Below, in pieces: positions 6,522 to 16,198 of a DNA stretch of 25,479 bases (position 1 is its first letter; each line of letters opens with the position of its first letter). A program made the translations under genes and the position numbers. Source of the stretch: Thermoplasmata archaeon (GTDB lineage Archaea; Thermoplasmatota; Thermoplasmata; Lutacidiplasmatales; UBA184); assembly GCA_030037695.1 (NCBI GenBank), contig JASHQF010000059.1, positions 1 through 25,479 on the forward strand. Direction: 5' to 3'. The notes beneath the pieces are model-generated. The model did not search any database. It was not told the origin of the DNA and saw only the letters and a program-made list of their open reading frames with translations.

Positions 6522-9135
6522 CGGGGGATCCCGGGGGCGTCTCGTCCAACGAACCCCACCGGGCCCGGGGTCGCTCGGCGGGAGGTGGAAGGGAGGACTC
6601 GGCGCGGCCCCCCCCTTCGAGGACCGAGGCGCCGTCCCGCTTCTGCACGCGGACGACCCGGTCGGCGATCGCCGCGAGCTGGGGCTCGTGGGAGACGACG
6701 ACGACCTGCGGCAGGTCGAGCTCCTCGAGGAGCTCCCCCATGCGGACGACCTGCTCGGCCGAGAACCCGTCGGTCGGCTCGTCGAGCAGCACCGTCGCGA
6801 GCCGAACGTTCCCGAGGGTCCGGACGACGGTCGACAGCGCGAGCCGGAACGCCAAGGCGAGGCTCGTCCGCTCCCCGCCGCTGAGCGCCTCCGCGGGGGT
6901 CGGCTCGCCCTCGAGGGCCACCTCGGGGGTGAAGGCGGCGTCCGTGCGGGCGACCAGCGCCGGATCGTCGACGAGGGCCGCGAAGTAGCGGGCGAACTCT
7001 CGATCGAAGACCGCGCGGGCCCGGGCGAGGATCCGCTGCTCCATCGCCATCACGTGGACGCGGAACGGACCCGTCAGCCAGGTCGCCTTGGCTTCCAGGG
7101 CGGCGGCCGCCTCGCCCAGCGAGGCCGCCCGATCGCGGCCTTCCGCGGCCGTCGCAAGGCGGCGTTGCTCGGCCGCGAGCCTCTCCTCGGTCCGGGCGAG
7201 GCCCTCCCGGGCCGCTCGGAGCGCTTCCTCGGCGCGGTCGAGCCCTTCCTGGGCCTCGCGGACCTCCTGCTCGACCTGGGCCCGCGCATCGGCCGCGGTG
7301 GCGAGGGCGCCTCTACGCTCCTGCCGCTGCCGTTGGCGGTCCTCTGCGAGGGCGATCTCGCGCAGCTCCCGATCTCGCTCCGCGAGCTGCAACCGCAGCG
7401 CACGCTCCCCGGCCTGTTGCCGCTCGAGCCCCAGCCGGGCCCGCTCGGCGGCGGTCCGTCGCGTGGCCAGCTCGGATTCTGCCACCGTGAGGTCCGCGCG
7501 GACGCGAGCCTCCCTCGCGTCGAGCCCGGCGAACCCCTCGAGCGCCGCTTGGAGCGCCGCAAGATGCGCGACCGCCGCCGCTTCGGCCCGCTCGGTCCGC
7601 CCCACGGACTCCTGCGTGCGGGCGACGGCCTCTCGTTGCACCCCCCGGCTCTTCTCCACCGAGCGCCAGCGTTCGAGCGACCGCTCGTACCGCTCGCGCG
7701 CCCGGCGCTCCTCCTCGAGCCGCTGGATCGTGCGGCGGACGGTCTCCTCGGCCCCCGCTTCGGCAGCGACCCGCGTCTCCGCTTCGCTCCGGTGGCGGCG
7801 GAACGCGCCCGCCTCGACGGTCTGGTGGCACGTGGGGCAAACCCCGGCGCCGAGGAGCTCGTCGATCTGCGCCAGGGCCCGTCGCGCCGCGATCGCTCGC
7901 TCCGTGGCCGTGCGCTCGTCCGCCCGAACCTCGGCGATCCTCCCGTCGAGTTCCTCGAGGGAGCTGGGGGTAGGTGCGGGCGGCTCGCGCGCTGGGCCCG
8001 CCGCGAGGGCCTCCTCCAGCGCCCGGCCCGCGGCGTCGGCCTCTTCCCGGCGGAGTCGGAGCTCCGCACGTCGCTCCCCGAGGATCTTCTCGGCCGCGAC
8101 CGCCTCGGCCTTCGCCCCGCCCGATCTCCGCAGCTCCTCGGAGAGTTCGTTGACGGCGCTGCGCGCGGTGTTGAGCGCGGTCTCGGCCACCGTCACTCTC
8201 GACGTAAGAAGCTCGACGTCGTTCGCCTGGGTCGCGGCGGCCCGGAGGTCCGTCTCGAGCCGGGCGATCGCCTCCTGCCGAACGGAGCTGTGCCGCCGGT
8301 GGTCGGCGAGGTCGGCGTCCTCGCGGATCCGCTCCCGGTCGAGGGCCTCGAGGTCCCGTTCGGCCGCCTCGACCGCCCGGACCTTGAGGTCGACCGTCGC
8401 CCGGCGCGCGCGGGAGGTTGCGACGACGGCCCCCCCGTGCTCGCAGGCCCTCACAAGGTCCCCGCGCGACCGTTCCAGCCGTGCCGCTTCCTCGGTCGCG
8501 GCCGCGAGCTCCGGGGCCCAGTGGGCGAGGCGGGTCGCCTCCTCGCGGTAGTGGCCCGCCCCGATTCTGAGGTCGCGGGCCACGACCTCGGCGTTGTCCG
8601 CCGCGAGGCGGTAGCGCTCGACCGCGAGCGCCTTGCGGACCGTCTCGAGCCGTTCCTCCGGGCGGGCCCCGAGGATCGCCCGCATCTGCTCCTGCGGGAC
8701 GTAGATCGCCCATCGCCAGAGGTCCGAGCGGGCCTGCGGGCTCGGGTTGTCGGCGAACCCGAGGAGCTCGATCACCTTCCTCCGGATCTCGGTCGCGGAG
8801 TAGGAGGTCGTCCGGCCGTCCTCGAGGAAGGTGATCCGTTCCGGCTCGAACACTTCCTTCCCGCGGCGCAGGACCCGTCGGAACGACCGACCGACCTCGT
8901 AGCGGTGCTCGGCGTCCTCGAACCGGACGGCGACCTCCGAGCGGCGGGAGCCGTGGCGGACCAGATGGGCCGCCTCGATCTCCGCGACCCCGAACAGGGC
9001 CATCTCGATCGCGTAGAGGAGGCTCGTCTTGCCCGAGCCGACGTCCCCCACCAGGAGCGTCGTCCCGGGGCCTAGGTCAAGGACCGCGGTCGTGTAGCTG
9101 CGGATGTTCGTGAGCTCGACGCGACGTAGCTGCAC
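6514..9135 (-). CDS. rad50: DNA double-strand break repair ATPase Rad50
   Basis: The product has 873 residues from a GTG start. The order is typical of Rad50/SbcC: Walker A 'GDVGSGKT' (residues 30-37, Lys-36), Q-loop 'YVPQEQM' (about 145-151), a long coiled coil, the zinc hook 'CPTC' (433-436), a returning coiled coil, ABC signature 'LSGGE' (751-755), Walker B 'TVLLDEPTDG' (781-790) and the switch His in 'SHEPQL' (His-816). The coiled coils are rich in Arg, Ala and Glu. With Mre11 it holds and processes broken DNA ends; the zinc hook joins two Rad50 molecules. A tail of about 40 residues after the last strand is Pro- and Arg-rich and probably disordered. The gene starts 10 nt after the mre11 stop, so the two are co-transcribed. 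Confidence 0.95.
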   Translation of the reverse strand: MQLRRVELTNIRSYTTAVLDLGPGTTLLVGDVGSGKTSLLYAIEMALFGVAEIEAAHLVRHGSRRSEVAVRFEDAEHRYEVGRSFRRVLRRGKEVFEPERITFLEDGRTTSYSATEIRRKVIELLGFADNPSPQARSDLWRWAIYVPQEQMRAILGARPEERLETVRKALAVERYRLAADNAEVVARDLRIGAGHYREEATRLAHWAPELAAATEEAARLERSRGDLVRACEHGGAVVATSRARRATVDLKVRAVEAAERDLEALDRERIREDADLADHRRHSSVRQEAIARLETDLRAAATQANDVELLTSRVTVAETALNTARSAVNELSEELRRSGGAKAEAVAAEKILGERRAELRLRREEADAAGRALEEALAAGPAREPPAPTPSSLEELDGRIAEVRADERTATERAIAARRALAQIDELLGAGVCPTCHQTVEAGAFRRHRSEAETRVAAEAGAEETVRRTIQRLEEERRARERYERSLERWRSVEKSRGVQREAVARTQESVGRTERAEAAAVAHLAALQAALEGFAGLDAREARVRADLTVAESELATRRTAAERARLGLERQQAGERALRLQLAERDRELREIALAEDRQRQRQERRGALATAADARAQVEQEVREAQEGLDRAEEALRAAREGLARTEERLAAEQRRLATAAEGRDRAASLGEAAAALEAKATWLTGPFRVHVMAMEQRILARARAVFDREFARYFAALVDDPALVARTDAAFTPEVALEGEPTPAEALSGGERTSLALAFRLALSTVVRTLGNVRLATVLLDEPTDGFSAEQVVRMGELLEELDLPQVVVVSHEPQLAAIADRVVRVQKRDGASVLEGGGRAESSLPPPAERPRARWGSLDETPPGSPAT

Positions 9136-9145
9136 GGCCCCGCCC

Positions 9146-10426
9146 TCACCGGGTCCGCGGGGCGGTGATCCCGAGGGTCCGACGCGCGGCCGAGATCCGG
9201 TCTCCCTCGTACTCGATCCTCGTCTGCCCCTCGGCCCGGGGTTCTCCGAGCTCGCGGAGAAGCTCCCGGACCTGGCGGTCGCCCGCCTCGGAGGGGCCGA
9301 GCCCTACCGCGGCCGCGGTCTCGGCGATCAGGTGGGCGATCTCGTCCCCTTCGATGTCGAGGTCCCGCTCGGGGGAGCTCGCGTCGGCCGTCGCGGGGGC
9401 GAGGTCTCGGACGTCCCAGGTGACGGAACCTCCCCCCACCTCGAGCGTGCGCGCCACCGCCGCGAGGGCGAGGGAGGAGGGGCTGCCGTCCGCGAGGCTC
9501 CCGTGGACCCGAGGGAACAGGAGGGCCCCGGCCCCCGCGGACGGCGCGAGCTGCCGTTCGAGCTCCGCTCGGGCCCCTTCCGGGTCTTTCCCCGACACGT
9601 CGATATCGGCGAGCCGCAGGGCGTCCCGGGGCGCGGTCTCGACGAACTCGGCGCGGGCGCGCCCATGCTCGACCGTCACGATGACGACCCCCGCATGGGT
9701 CCGCCCCGCGACGAGGTTCTCGACGTCCGTCCGGCTCGTGCCGAACACGGCCCCCGGATTGACGAGGAGGCCCCCGCCCGGGCCCTCGCCAGTGTAGGTG
9801 CGGTGGATGTGGCCCCCGGCGTAGTACCCGCATCCGGTAGGAAGATCGTCGCGGCGGATCCCGCGCACGTGCTCGCGCAGGCCCTCGGGGAGGTACTCCT
9901 CGATCGCGGCGTGGAACTGGAAGATCCGGAACCCGGGCTCGGCGAGGAACCCCTCCGCGTCGACCGAACGGAAGTACTCGCGGTCGAGGCCGTGGGAGCG
10001 CCCGGAGATCCCCGCGATCCGGGCGCCCGTCCGCCCGTCGACCTGGAACGGGAGGGTCCAGCGGGTCCCCTCGGCCCGCACCGCCTCGGGGGCGACTTTG
10101 ACGAACACCCCGGCGGCCGCGAGGACGTCGAGCCAACTGGTCCGGTGGGCGACATAGTCGTGCGAGCCGTAGATCACGTAGATCCTGCGTCCGGCGTCGA
10201 CGAGCCGTTTCAGGGCCGCGGCGATCGGCGCCACCTCGGCCGGATCGGGGACGGGCGTGTGGAACAGGTCGCCCGAGACGAGCAGGAACTCCGCGTCGCG
10301 TTCCTCGACGACCGCGAGCGCCCGCAGGACGCTCTCGCGCAGGGCCGCGCGCACCGCGGGCGCCCGAGGCCAGGCGCCGACGTGCGCGTCCGCGAGATGG
10401 GCGAAGACGAACCGTTCGGGCTCCAC
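9146..10426 (-). CDS. mre11: DNA double-strand break repair nuclease Mre11
   Basis: The product has 426 residues. The GTG at 10426 is chosen because AGGAGG lies 4 nt upstream (10431-10436) and the protein then begins just before the first motif; the longer open frame up to 10963 is not supported. Phosphoesterase motifs are 'HLADAHVG' (Asp-13, His-15), 'SGDLFHTP' (Asp-53), 'YGSHDY' (His-89, Asp-90), 'FQFHAAIEEYLP' (His-172) and 'GGHIHR' (His-206, His-208), with positions close to those of P. furiosus Mre11. The third motif is normally GNHD, with the Asn binding manganese; here it is Ser-88. Mre11 is the Mn-dependent nuclease of the Mre11-Rad50 complex. Residues after about 290 form the capping domain and a C-terminal Rad50-binding part. 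Confidence 0.95.
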   Translation of the reverse strand: MEPERFVFAHLADAHVGAWPRAPAVRAALRESVLRALAVVEERDAEFLLVSGDLFHTPVPDPAEVAPIAAALKRLVDAGRRIYVIYGSHDYVAHRTSWLDVLAAAGVFVKVAPEAVRAEGTRWTLPFQVDGRTGARIAGISGRSHGLDREYFRSVDAEGFLAEPGFRIFQFHAAIEEYLPEGLREHVRGIRRDDLPTGCGYYAGGHIHRTYTGEGPGGGLLVNPGAVFGTSRTDVENLVAGRTHAGVVIVTVEHGRARAEFVETAPRDALRLADIDVSGKDPEGARAELERQLAPSAGAGALLFPRVHGSLADGSPSSLALAAVARTLEVGGGSVTWDVRDLAPATADASSPERDLDIEGDEIAHLIAETAAAVGLGPSEAGDRQVRELLRELGEPRAEGQTRIEYEGDRISAARRTLGITAPRTR

Positions 10427-10434
10427 GAGCCCTC

Positions 10435-10848
10435 CTAACGCGGCGGCGGGGAGCGTGTCGACCGCGCGGCGTTCGGCTCGGTCGGGGGAGGCCCTGCGGT
10501 CATCCTCTTGGCCGTCGCCGCGAACAGTCCGGCGCCCGCGCCGAGCGCGAGGAGACCGAGGAGGAGCCAGTCGTCGCTCGATCCACCGGGGCCCGTCGGG
10601 ACGGCGGGAGCCGGGCTCGCGGGGGGGGGTTCGGCCGCCCGCGGCGGCGGAGGAGGCCGGGCGGGGCGCGCCTGGAGCATCGTGTCCATCAAGGCGAACA
10701 GCTCCGTCGCCTCCTCCATCGTGATCTCCCGGTTCCTCAAGCGACCCACGAGGTAGCGGTACCGTACGGCCCGCTGCTGGGGGCTCGCCACCGGGGGCGA
10801 CGGGGCGGGGGAGGGGGTCGGCTCGTCGGGAGGGCCAGGGGAGTACAT
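10435..10848 (-). CDS. Small Pro-rich protein with C-terminal membrane segment, heads mre11-rad50 operon
   Basis: The product has 137 residues and no recognised family. A Pro/Ser-rich start is followed by a short helical motif, 'VGRLRNREITMEEATELFAL' (about residues 34-53), which resembles the SHOCT type of short helical hairpin. Next comes a Pro-rich linker and one likely membrane helix ('WLLLGLLALGAGAGLFAATA', about 93-112) followed by basic residues, as in a tail-anchored or single-pass protein. Its stop codon (TAG, 10435-10437) overlaps the ribosome-binding site of mre11, so translation of the two genes is likely coupled. Why a membrane protein should lead a DNA-repair operon is not known. 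The composition matches the neighbours, so there is no sign of transfer. Confidence 0.7.
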   Translation of the reverse strand: MYSPGPPDEPTPSPAPSPPVASPQQRAVRYRYLVGRLRNREITMEEATELFALMDTMLQARPARPPPPPRAAEPPPASPAPAVPTGPGGSSDDWLLLGLLALGAGAGLFAATAKRMTAGPPPTEPNAARSTRSPPPR

Positions 10849-10856
10849 CGGTCGAC

Positions 10857-10873
10857 CGGGGCGGAGCGCCCCG
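10857..10873. repeat. Perfect 7-bp inverted repeat between divergent genes
   Basis: CGGGGCG-GAG-CGCCCCG lies just upstream of the minus-strand gene at 10848, in the 92-bp gap to the divergent gene at 10941. It could be an operator or a hairpin in the short 5' leader of the mre11-rad50 operon. Chance is possible in DNA this rich in G and C. Confidence 0.35.
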
Positions 10874-10910
10874 CCGCTCTTGAAGAGGAGGCTCCGCTTC
10901 CCTCCGAGGC

Positions 10911-10917
10911 GTTATAG
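10911..10917 (+). promoter_or_regulatory. TATA box of the gene at 10941
   Basis: The A+T-rich site GTTATAG stands out in GC-rich DNA and is centred about 27 nt before the ATG at 10941, as expected for a leaderless archaeal transcript. Confidence 0.5.
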
Positions 10918-10940
10918 CGGGTCCCCTCCTTTCCGGCACG

Positions 10941-11309
10941 ATGGCAGATCCTCCCGAGCGCAACGCCGAGTCGTCCGACGAGAAGGACCGACACCTCCAC
11001 GTGCGGCTGACCGACGACCACGGGTCGATCTACGATTTCATCACCGAGTACCTGCAGGCGTCCGGGCGCACCCCGGACTGGTACTGGCGCACGGCCGGCC
11101 GACTCGAGGGGAGCGACGCCGAGAACCTCGAGGAGCTGCTTTCGAGCGCCTTCGAGGCGGGGGCGTTCATCGCCCACGACCATCCCGAGGACCTTGAGTT
11201 CCTCTGGGTCTCCGAGGAGGAGTGCGAGCGCGAGCGCAAGCGCGAGGAGCGCGGCGAAGAGCGGGAAGCCGCGAAGAAGGAGCGCTCCAACTTCCCGCAC
11301 TACGCCTGA
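10941..11309 (+). CDS. Unknown acidic 122-residue protein
   Basis: I do not recognise this family. The ordered part is about residues 17-90 ('HLHVRLTDDHGSIYDFITEYL', 'SGRTPDWYWRTAGRLEGSD', 'ENLEELLSSAFEAGAFIAHD', 'LEFLWVSEEE'), which suggests a small alpha/beta or helical domain. The last 30 residues are a highly charged Glu/Arg/Lys helix ending in 'NFPHYA'. It has no signal peptide or membrane segment, so it should be cytoplasmic. A TATA box about 27 nt upstream supports the start and independent transcription. The gene is divergent from the mre11-rad50 operon, so shared control is possible but not shown. Confidence 0.75.
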   Translation: MADPPERNAESSDEKDRHLHVRLTDDHGSIYDFITEYLQASGRTPDWYWRTAGRLEGSDAENLEELLSSAFEAGAFIAHDHPEDLEFLWVSEEECERERKREERGEEREAAKKERSNFPHYA

Positions 11310-11384
11310 GCGGTGGCCCTGCGAAAGTGGATCTCCTCCCCTAGCGTACTTCCTCCTCCCGCGTTCGGGCCCTAGCGGGCCTCC

Positions 11385-11400
11385 CCGCGAGATGTCGCGG
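11385..11400. terminator. Hairpin downstream of the micropeptide frame
   Basis: CCGCGA-GATG-TCGCGG is a perfect 6-bp inverted repeat 39 nt beyond the micropeptide stop (minus strand). A second one, GGCCC-TAGC-GGGCC (11368-11381), lies next to it. They could end transcripts from either side; no T-run is present. Confidence 0.3.
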
Positions 11401-11438
11401 CGGTCGAGCGCGGAGCCGAGCGTCCCGGGGCGGGGGGA

Positions 11439-11480
11439 CTACGGCTTTTTCTTGTTGTTGCAGCCGCAGGTGTCGCACAT
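11439..11480 (-). CDS. Candidate 13-residue CxxCxC micropeptide
   Basis: The frame reads MCDTCGCNNKKKP and stop. The start has a ribosome-binding-type GAGGT 5 nt upstream, and an A+T-rich element (ACTTATC, 11513-11519 on the minus strand) lies about 36 nt upstream, which would fit a short-leader transcript. The stretch of Asn and Lys codons makes the DNA here locally A+T-rich and unlike the surroundings. The CxxCxC core resembles the N-terminal metal-binding motif of the nickel chaperone HypB (MCxxCGC), so metal or thiol chemistry is possible. It lies about 100 nt after the end of hppA on the same strand. No longer reading frame explains the segment. That it is translated is an inference from these signals. 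Confidence 0.5.
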   Translation of the reverse strand: MCDTCGCNNKKKP

Positions 11481-11582
11481 GGCGAACCTCGGCCGACGCT
11501 ACCCGGGGGCGCGATAAGTAGGTTGCGTGCGCACGGAAGCGAGCGCCCGCCGGGGCCCGACCGCGGGACCCTCGCCCCGGTC

Positions 11583-13694
<2,112 letters not shown>

Positions 13695-13786
13695 GCGGAC
13701 CTCTCAGGTCGGCCGCCCTCTCGGACGGCGCTCTTAACTTTTGCCGGAAACGCCTCGGGCGCCCCGGGTTCCCGCCGGAAGCTGGG

Positions 13787-13794
13787 TATTTGAA
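13787..13794 (+). promoter_or_regulatory. TATA box of the zinc-finger gene
   Basis: TATTTGAA is centred about 30 nt before the ATG at 13820. This supports that ATG over the in-frame TTG at 13790, which lies inside the element. Confidence 0.45.
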
Positions 13795-13819
13795 GGCGGA
13801 ACGTCGAAGCAGCTGCGTG

Positions 13820-14023
13820 ATGGAGATCCCCGACTACCGCGATCCGCGGGATTCCGGGAACCGACGGAGCAAGGTCGGCTGCCCCCGCTGCGCCCGGTCG
13901 GTCGAGATCGTCCGCTTCCGCGACCACCTCCGCCGCGAGCACCGGCTCACGACCGCCGCGGTCGAGGAGGTCTACCTCGCCGCCCTCATGGAGATCCGCC
14001 GGGTCCGGCGGTCCCGGGCCTAG
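13820..14023 (+). CDS. Small C2H2 zinc-finger protein
   Basis: The product has 67 residues from the ATG at 13820. It contains one compact finger: Cys-21 and Cys-24 in 'GCPRCARSVE', His-36 and His-41 in 'FRDHLRREHRL', a C-x2-C-x11-H-x4-H spacing. The N-terminus is Arg/Asp-rich and the C-terminal helix ('AAVEEVYLAALMEIRRVR') is basic. Single-finger proteins of this size are common in archaea and probably bind nucleic acid or protein partners; no specific role can be given. The gene stands alone between the divergent hppA and the convergent thrS. Confidence 0.75.
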   Translation: MEIPDYRDPRDSGNRRSKVGCPRCARSVEIVRFRDHLRREHRLTTAAVEEVYLAALMEIRRVRRSRA

Positions 14024-14038
14024 GCGCTCGAGCCCCGC

Positions 14039-15955
14039 TCAGGGGTTCAGGTCGCGCCGGCGCACCTTGTCCACGACGGAGGCGAGGAACTCCGCGCGGG
14101 AGAACGCGCGAGCCTCCCGGGTCCCGCGGACGCGCACGGAGACCGTCCCGTCGGCGATCTCGCGGTCCCCGACGACCGCCACGTACGGGACGCGATCGAG
14201 CTCGGCGGCGCGGACGCGCTTCGGCAGGGTCTCCTCGGACCCCGCGATCTCGACCCGGAGGCCGCCGTCCTGGAGCTCGGAGACGAGCGCCTCCGCTCCC
14301 GTCCGGTGCCGCTCCGTCACGGGGAGGACCCGCACCTGGACGGGGGCCAGCCACGGGGGCCAGCGGCCCCCGTAGTGCTCGATCAGGATCCCGGTGAACC
14401 GCTCCCACGTCCCGAGGATCGTCCGGTGGATCACGGCCGGCGCGTGGAGCTGGCCGTCCGCTCCCTGGTACTCGAGGTGGAAGCGTCGCGGCATCTGGTA
14501 GTCGAGCTGGATCGTCCCCGTTTGCCAGCGGCGACCGAGGCTGTCCTGGAGGTGGATGTCGATCTTGGGGGCGTAGAACGCGCCCTCGCCCGCCCCGGTC
14601 CGGAACTCCGAACCGGACGCGCGGAGCGCCCGGGCGAGCACCTCCTCGGCGTGGTCCCAGTCGGCCGCCTCGCCGAGGAACGTCGCGGGGCGCGTCGAGA
14701 GCTCGTACGACCAGGCGAGCCCGAACGTCGTGCACGCCTCCCGGATCCAGGCGAGCAACGTGAGGAGCTCGGGCTCGATCTGCTCCTCGGTCACGAAGAC
14801 GTGCGCGTCGTCCTGGACGAGCTCGCGGACCCGGAGCAGGCCGTGGAGGGTGCCGCTCGCCTCGAGGCGGTGGAGCGGGGCGAACTCGGCGAGGCGGAGC
14901 GGGAGCTCCCGGTAGCTCCTCGACCGGGAGCCGAAGATCAGCATCGCGCCCGGGCAGTTCATCGGCTTCCAGCCGAACTCCTGGTCGTCGACCCGGGAGA
15001 CGAACATATTCTCCCGGTAATGCTCCCAGTGACCGCTCGTCTCGTAGACGGTCCGGGCGAACAGGAGCGGGGTGCGGATCTCGACGTACCCCGCTTTGCG
15101 CAGGTGCTCGGTCACGTACCGCTCGAGCTGGCGGACGATCACCATCCCGTTCGGCAGCCAGAACGGGAAGCCGGGGGCGGGCTCGGCGAAGAGGAACAGC
15201 TCCTGCTTCGGGCCCAGGATCCGGTGGTCCCGGGCGGCCGCCTCCGCGCGCAGCTTGAGGTACTTCTCGAGCTCTGGCTTCGTCGGGAACCCCACGCCCC
15301 GGACGCGCTGCAGGGGCCGCTCGCCCGCGGCCCCGCCTTCGATCGCCGAGAACCCGAGGATGTGCACCCCTTCGAGCCACCGTGTCGAGGGGACGTGCGG
15401 CCCCCGGCAGAGGTCGGTGAACGGGCCGGTGTCGTAGACCGAGACCGCCTCGCCGGCCGGGATCTCCGCGATGTAGCCGAGCTTGTGTCGGTTCCGGGCG
15501 AACATCGCCTCCGCGGCCTCGCGCGTCAGCTCCCGGCGACGGAACGGTTCCCGGGCCGCGATCGACCGTTGCATCGCCCGGACCACGCTCTCGAGGTCGC
15601 CGGGGGTGAGGGGCCGGACGTCGAAATCGTAGTAGAAGCCCTCGTCGGTAGGGGGCCCCGCGGTCGGGAGCGCCTCCGGGATCGTCTCGACCAGCGCCTT
15701 GGCCACGAGGTGCGCCGAGGAGTGCTGGAGGATCTCCCACCCCGCGCGATCGTCGAACGTGAGCGGCCCGAGGGCACCGGACGCGCGGACCGGGTGCGCG
15801 AGGTCGATCGGCTGACCGTTGAAGAGGGCCGCGAGGAATTTCGGCCTTCGGTCCGGCGCCCAGGTCGCCAAGATCTCCTCGGCGGAGGTCTCCGGGGCCA
15901 CCTCCTGGTGAGAACCGTCGGGGAGGCTGATCGTCACCTTGGGGCGTTCCGGCAC
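14039..15955 (-). CDS. thrS: Threonyl-tRNA synthetase, bacterial-type architecture
   Basis: The product has 638 residues and lines up closely with E. coli ThrRS. It has an N-terminal TGS domain (about 5-65), an editing domain with 'HSSAH' (His-78, His-82) and 'FTDLCRGPH' (Cys-183, His-187), a class II catalytic core and an anticodon-binding domain (about 540-638, 'VQVRVLPVTERH', 'VPYVAVVGDRE'). Zinc ligands are Cys-334 ('MNCPGAM'), His-385 ('DDAHVF') and His-510 ('VIHRTILG'), at nearly the E. coli numbers. It charges tRNA-Thr and removes mis-attached Ser. Many archaea have a ThrRS with an unrelated editing domain, so this form points to an old transfer from bacteria (inference). The start is GTG at 15955, with a strong GGAGGTG about 11 nt upstream. 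Confidence 0.95.
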   Translation of the reverse strand: MPERPKVTISLPDGSHQEVAPETSAEEILATWAPDRRPKFLAALFNGQPIDLAHPVRASGALGPLTFDDRAGWEILQHSSAHLVAKALVETIPEALPTAGPPTDEGFYYDFDVRPLTPGDLESVVRAMQRSIAAREPFRRRELTREAAEAMFARNRHKLGYIAEIPAGEAVSVYDTGPFTDLCRGPHVPSTRWLEGVHILGFSAIEGGAAGERPLQRVRGVGFPTKPELEKYLKLRAEAAARDHRILGPKQELFLFAEPAPGFPFWLPNGMVIVRQLERYVTEHLRKAGYVEIRTPLLFARTVYETSGHWEHYRENMFVSRVDDQEFGWKPMNCPGAMLIFGSRSRSYRELPLRLAEFAPLHRLEASGTLHGLLRVRELVQDDAHVFVTEEQIEPELLTLLAWIREACTTFGLAWSYELSTRPATFLGEAADWDHAEEVLARALRASGSEFRTGAGEGAFYAPKIDIHLQDSLGRRWQTGTIQLDYQMPRRFHLEYQGADGQLHAPAVIHRTILGTWERFTGILIEHYGGRWPPWLAPVQVRVLPVTERHRTGAEALVSELQDGGLRVEIAGSEETLPKRVRAAELDRVPYVAVVGDREIADGTVSVRVRGTREARAFSRAEFLASVVDKVRRRDLNP

Positions 15956-16144
15956 GGTGCTCGACCACCTCCGCTGCAGGAAAACGCTGACGGAGCCGTC
16001 GATGCCTAGCTCGCGGTCGATCGCACAGGACGGTGAGAAGCCCCGTTCCCGGGGAATCCGTCTACGGGACCCCGGGGCGAGTCCGGCTGCGGATCCCGGG
16101 GACCACGGGCCATCTCGGTCGAAGATCGGGAGGAAGGGGTTGCG

Positions 16145-16170
16145 CGGGGCCCAGCTGTCGGTGGGCCCCG
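16145..16170 (-). terminator. Hairpin after the thermopsin-like gene
   Basis: A perfect 9-bp inverted repeat, CGGGGCCCA and TGGGCCCCG with an 8-nt loop, starts 29 nt beyond the stop of the large surface-protein gene. On the minus strand it is followed by a pyrimidine-rich stretch, which fits a transcription end. The rest of the 243-bp gap to thrS holds no gene that I can see. Confidence 0.4.
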
Positions 16171-16198
16171 GCGGTGCCGCGAGCTCGTCCGGGGTTCC

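Noticed and set aside
6463..9075. 870-codon open frame antisense to rad50
   Set aside because: No conserved motif; it mirrors the coding bias of rad50, whose Walker, signature and hook motifs are complete.
10427..10963. Upstream extension of mre11 to 10963
   Set aside because: The GTG at 10426 has AGGAGG 4 nt before it and lies just ahead of the first nuclease motif; the extension overlaps the 137-residue gene and is low complexity.
13986..15968. 660-codon frame overlapping thrS on the same strand
   Set aside because: Frame-shifted shadow; all ThrRS motifs are in the other frame.
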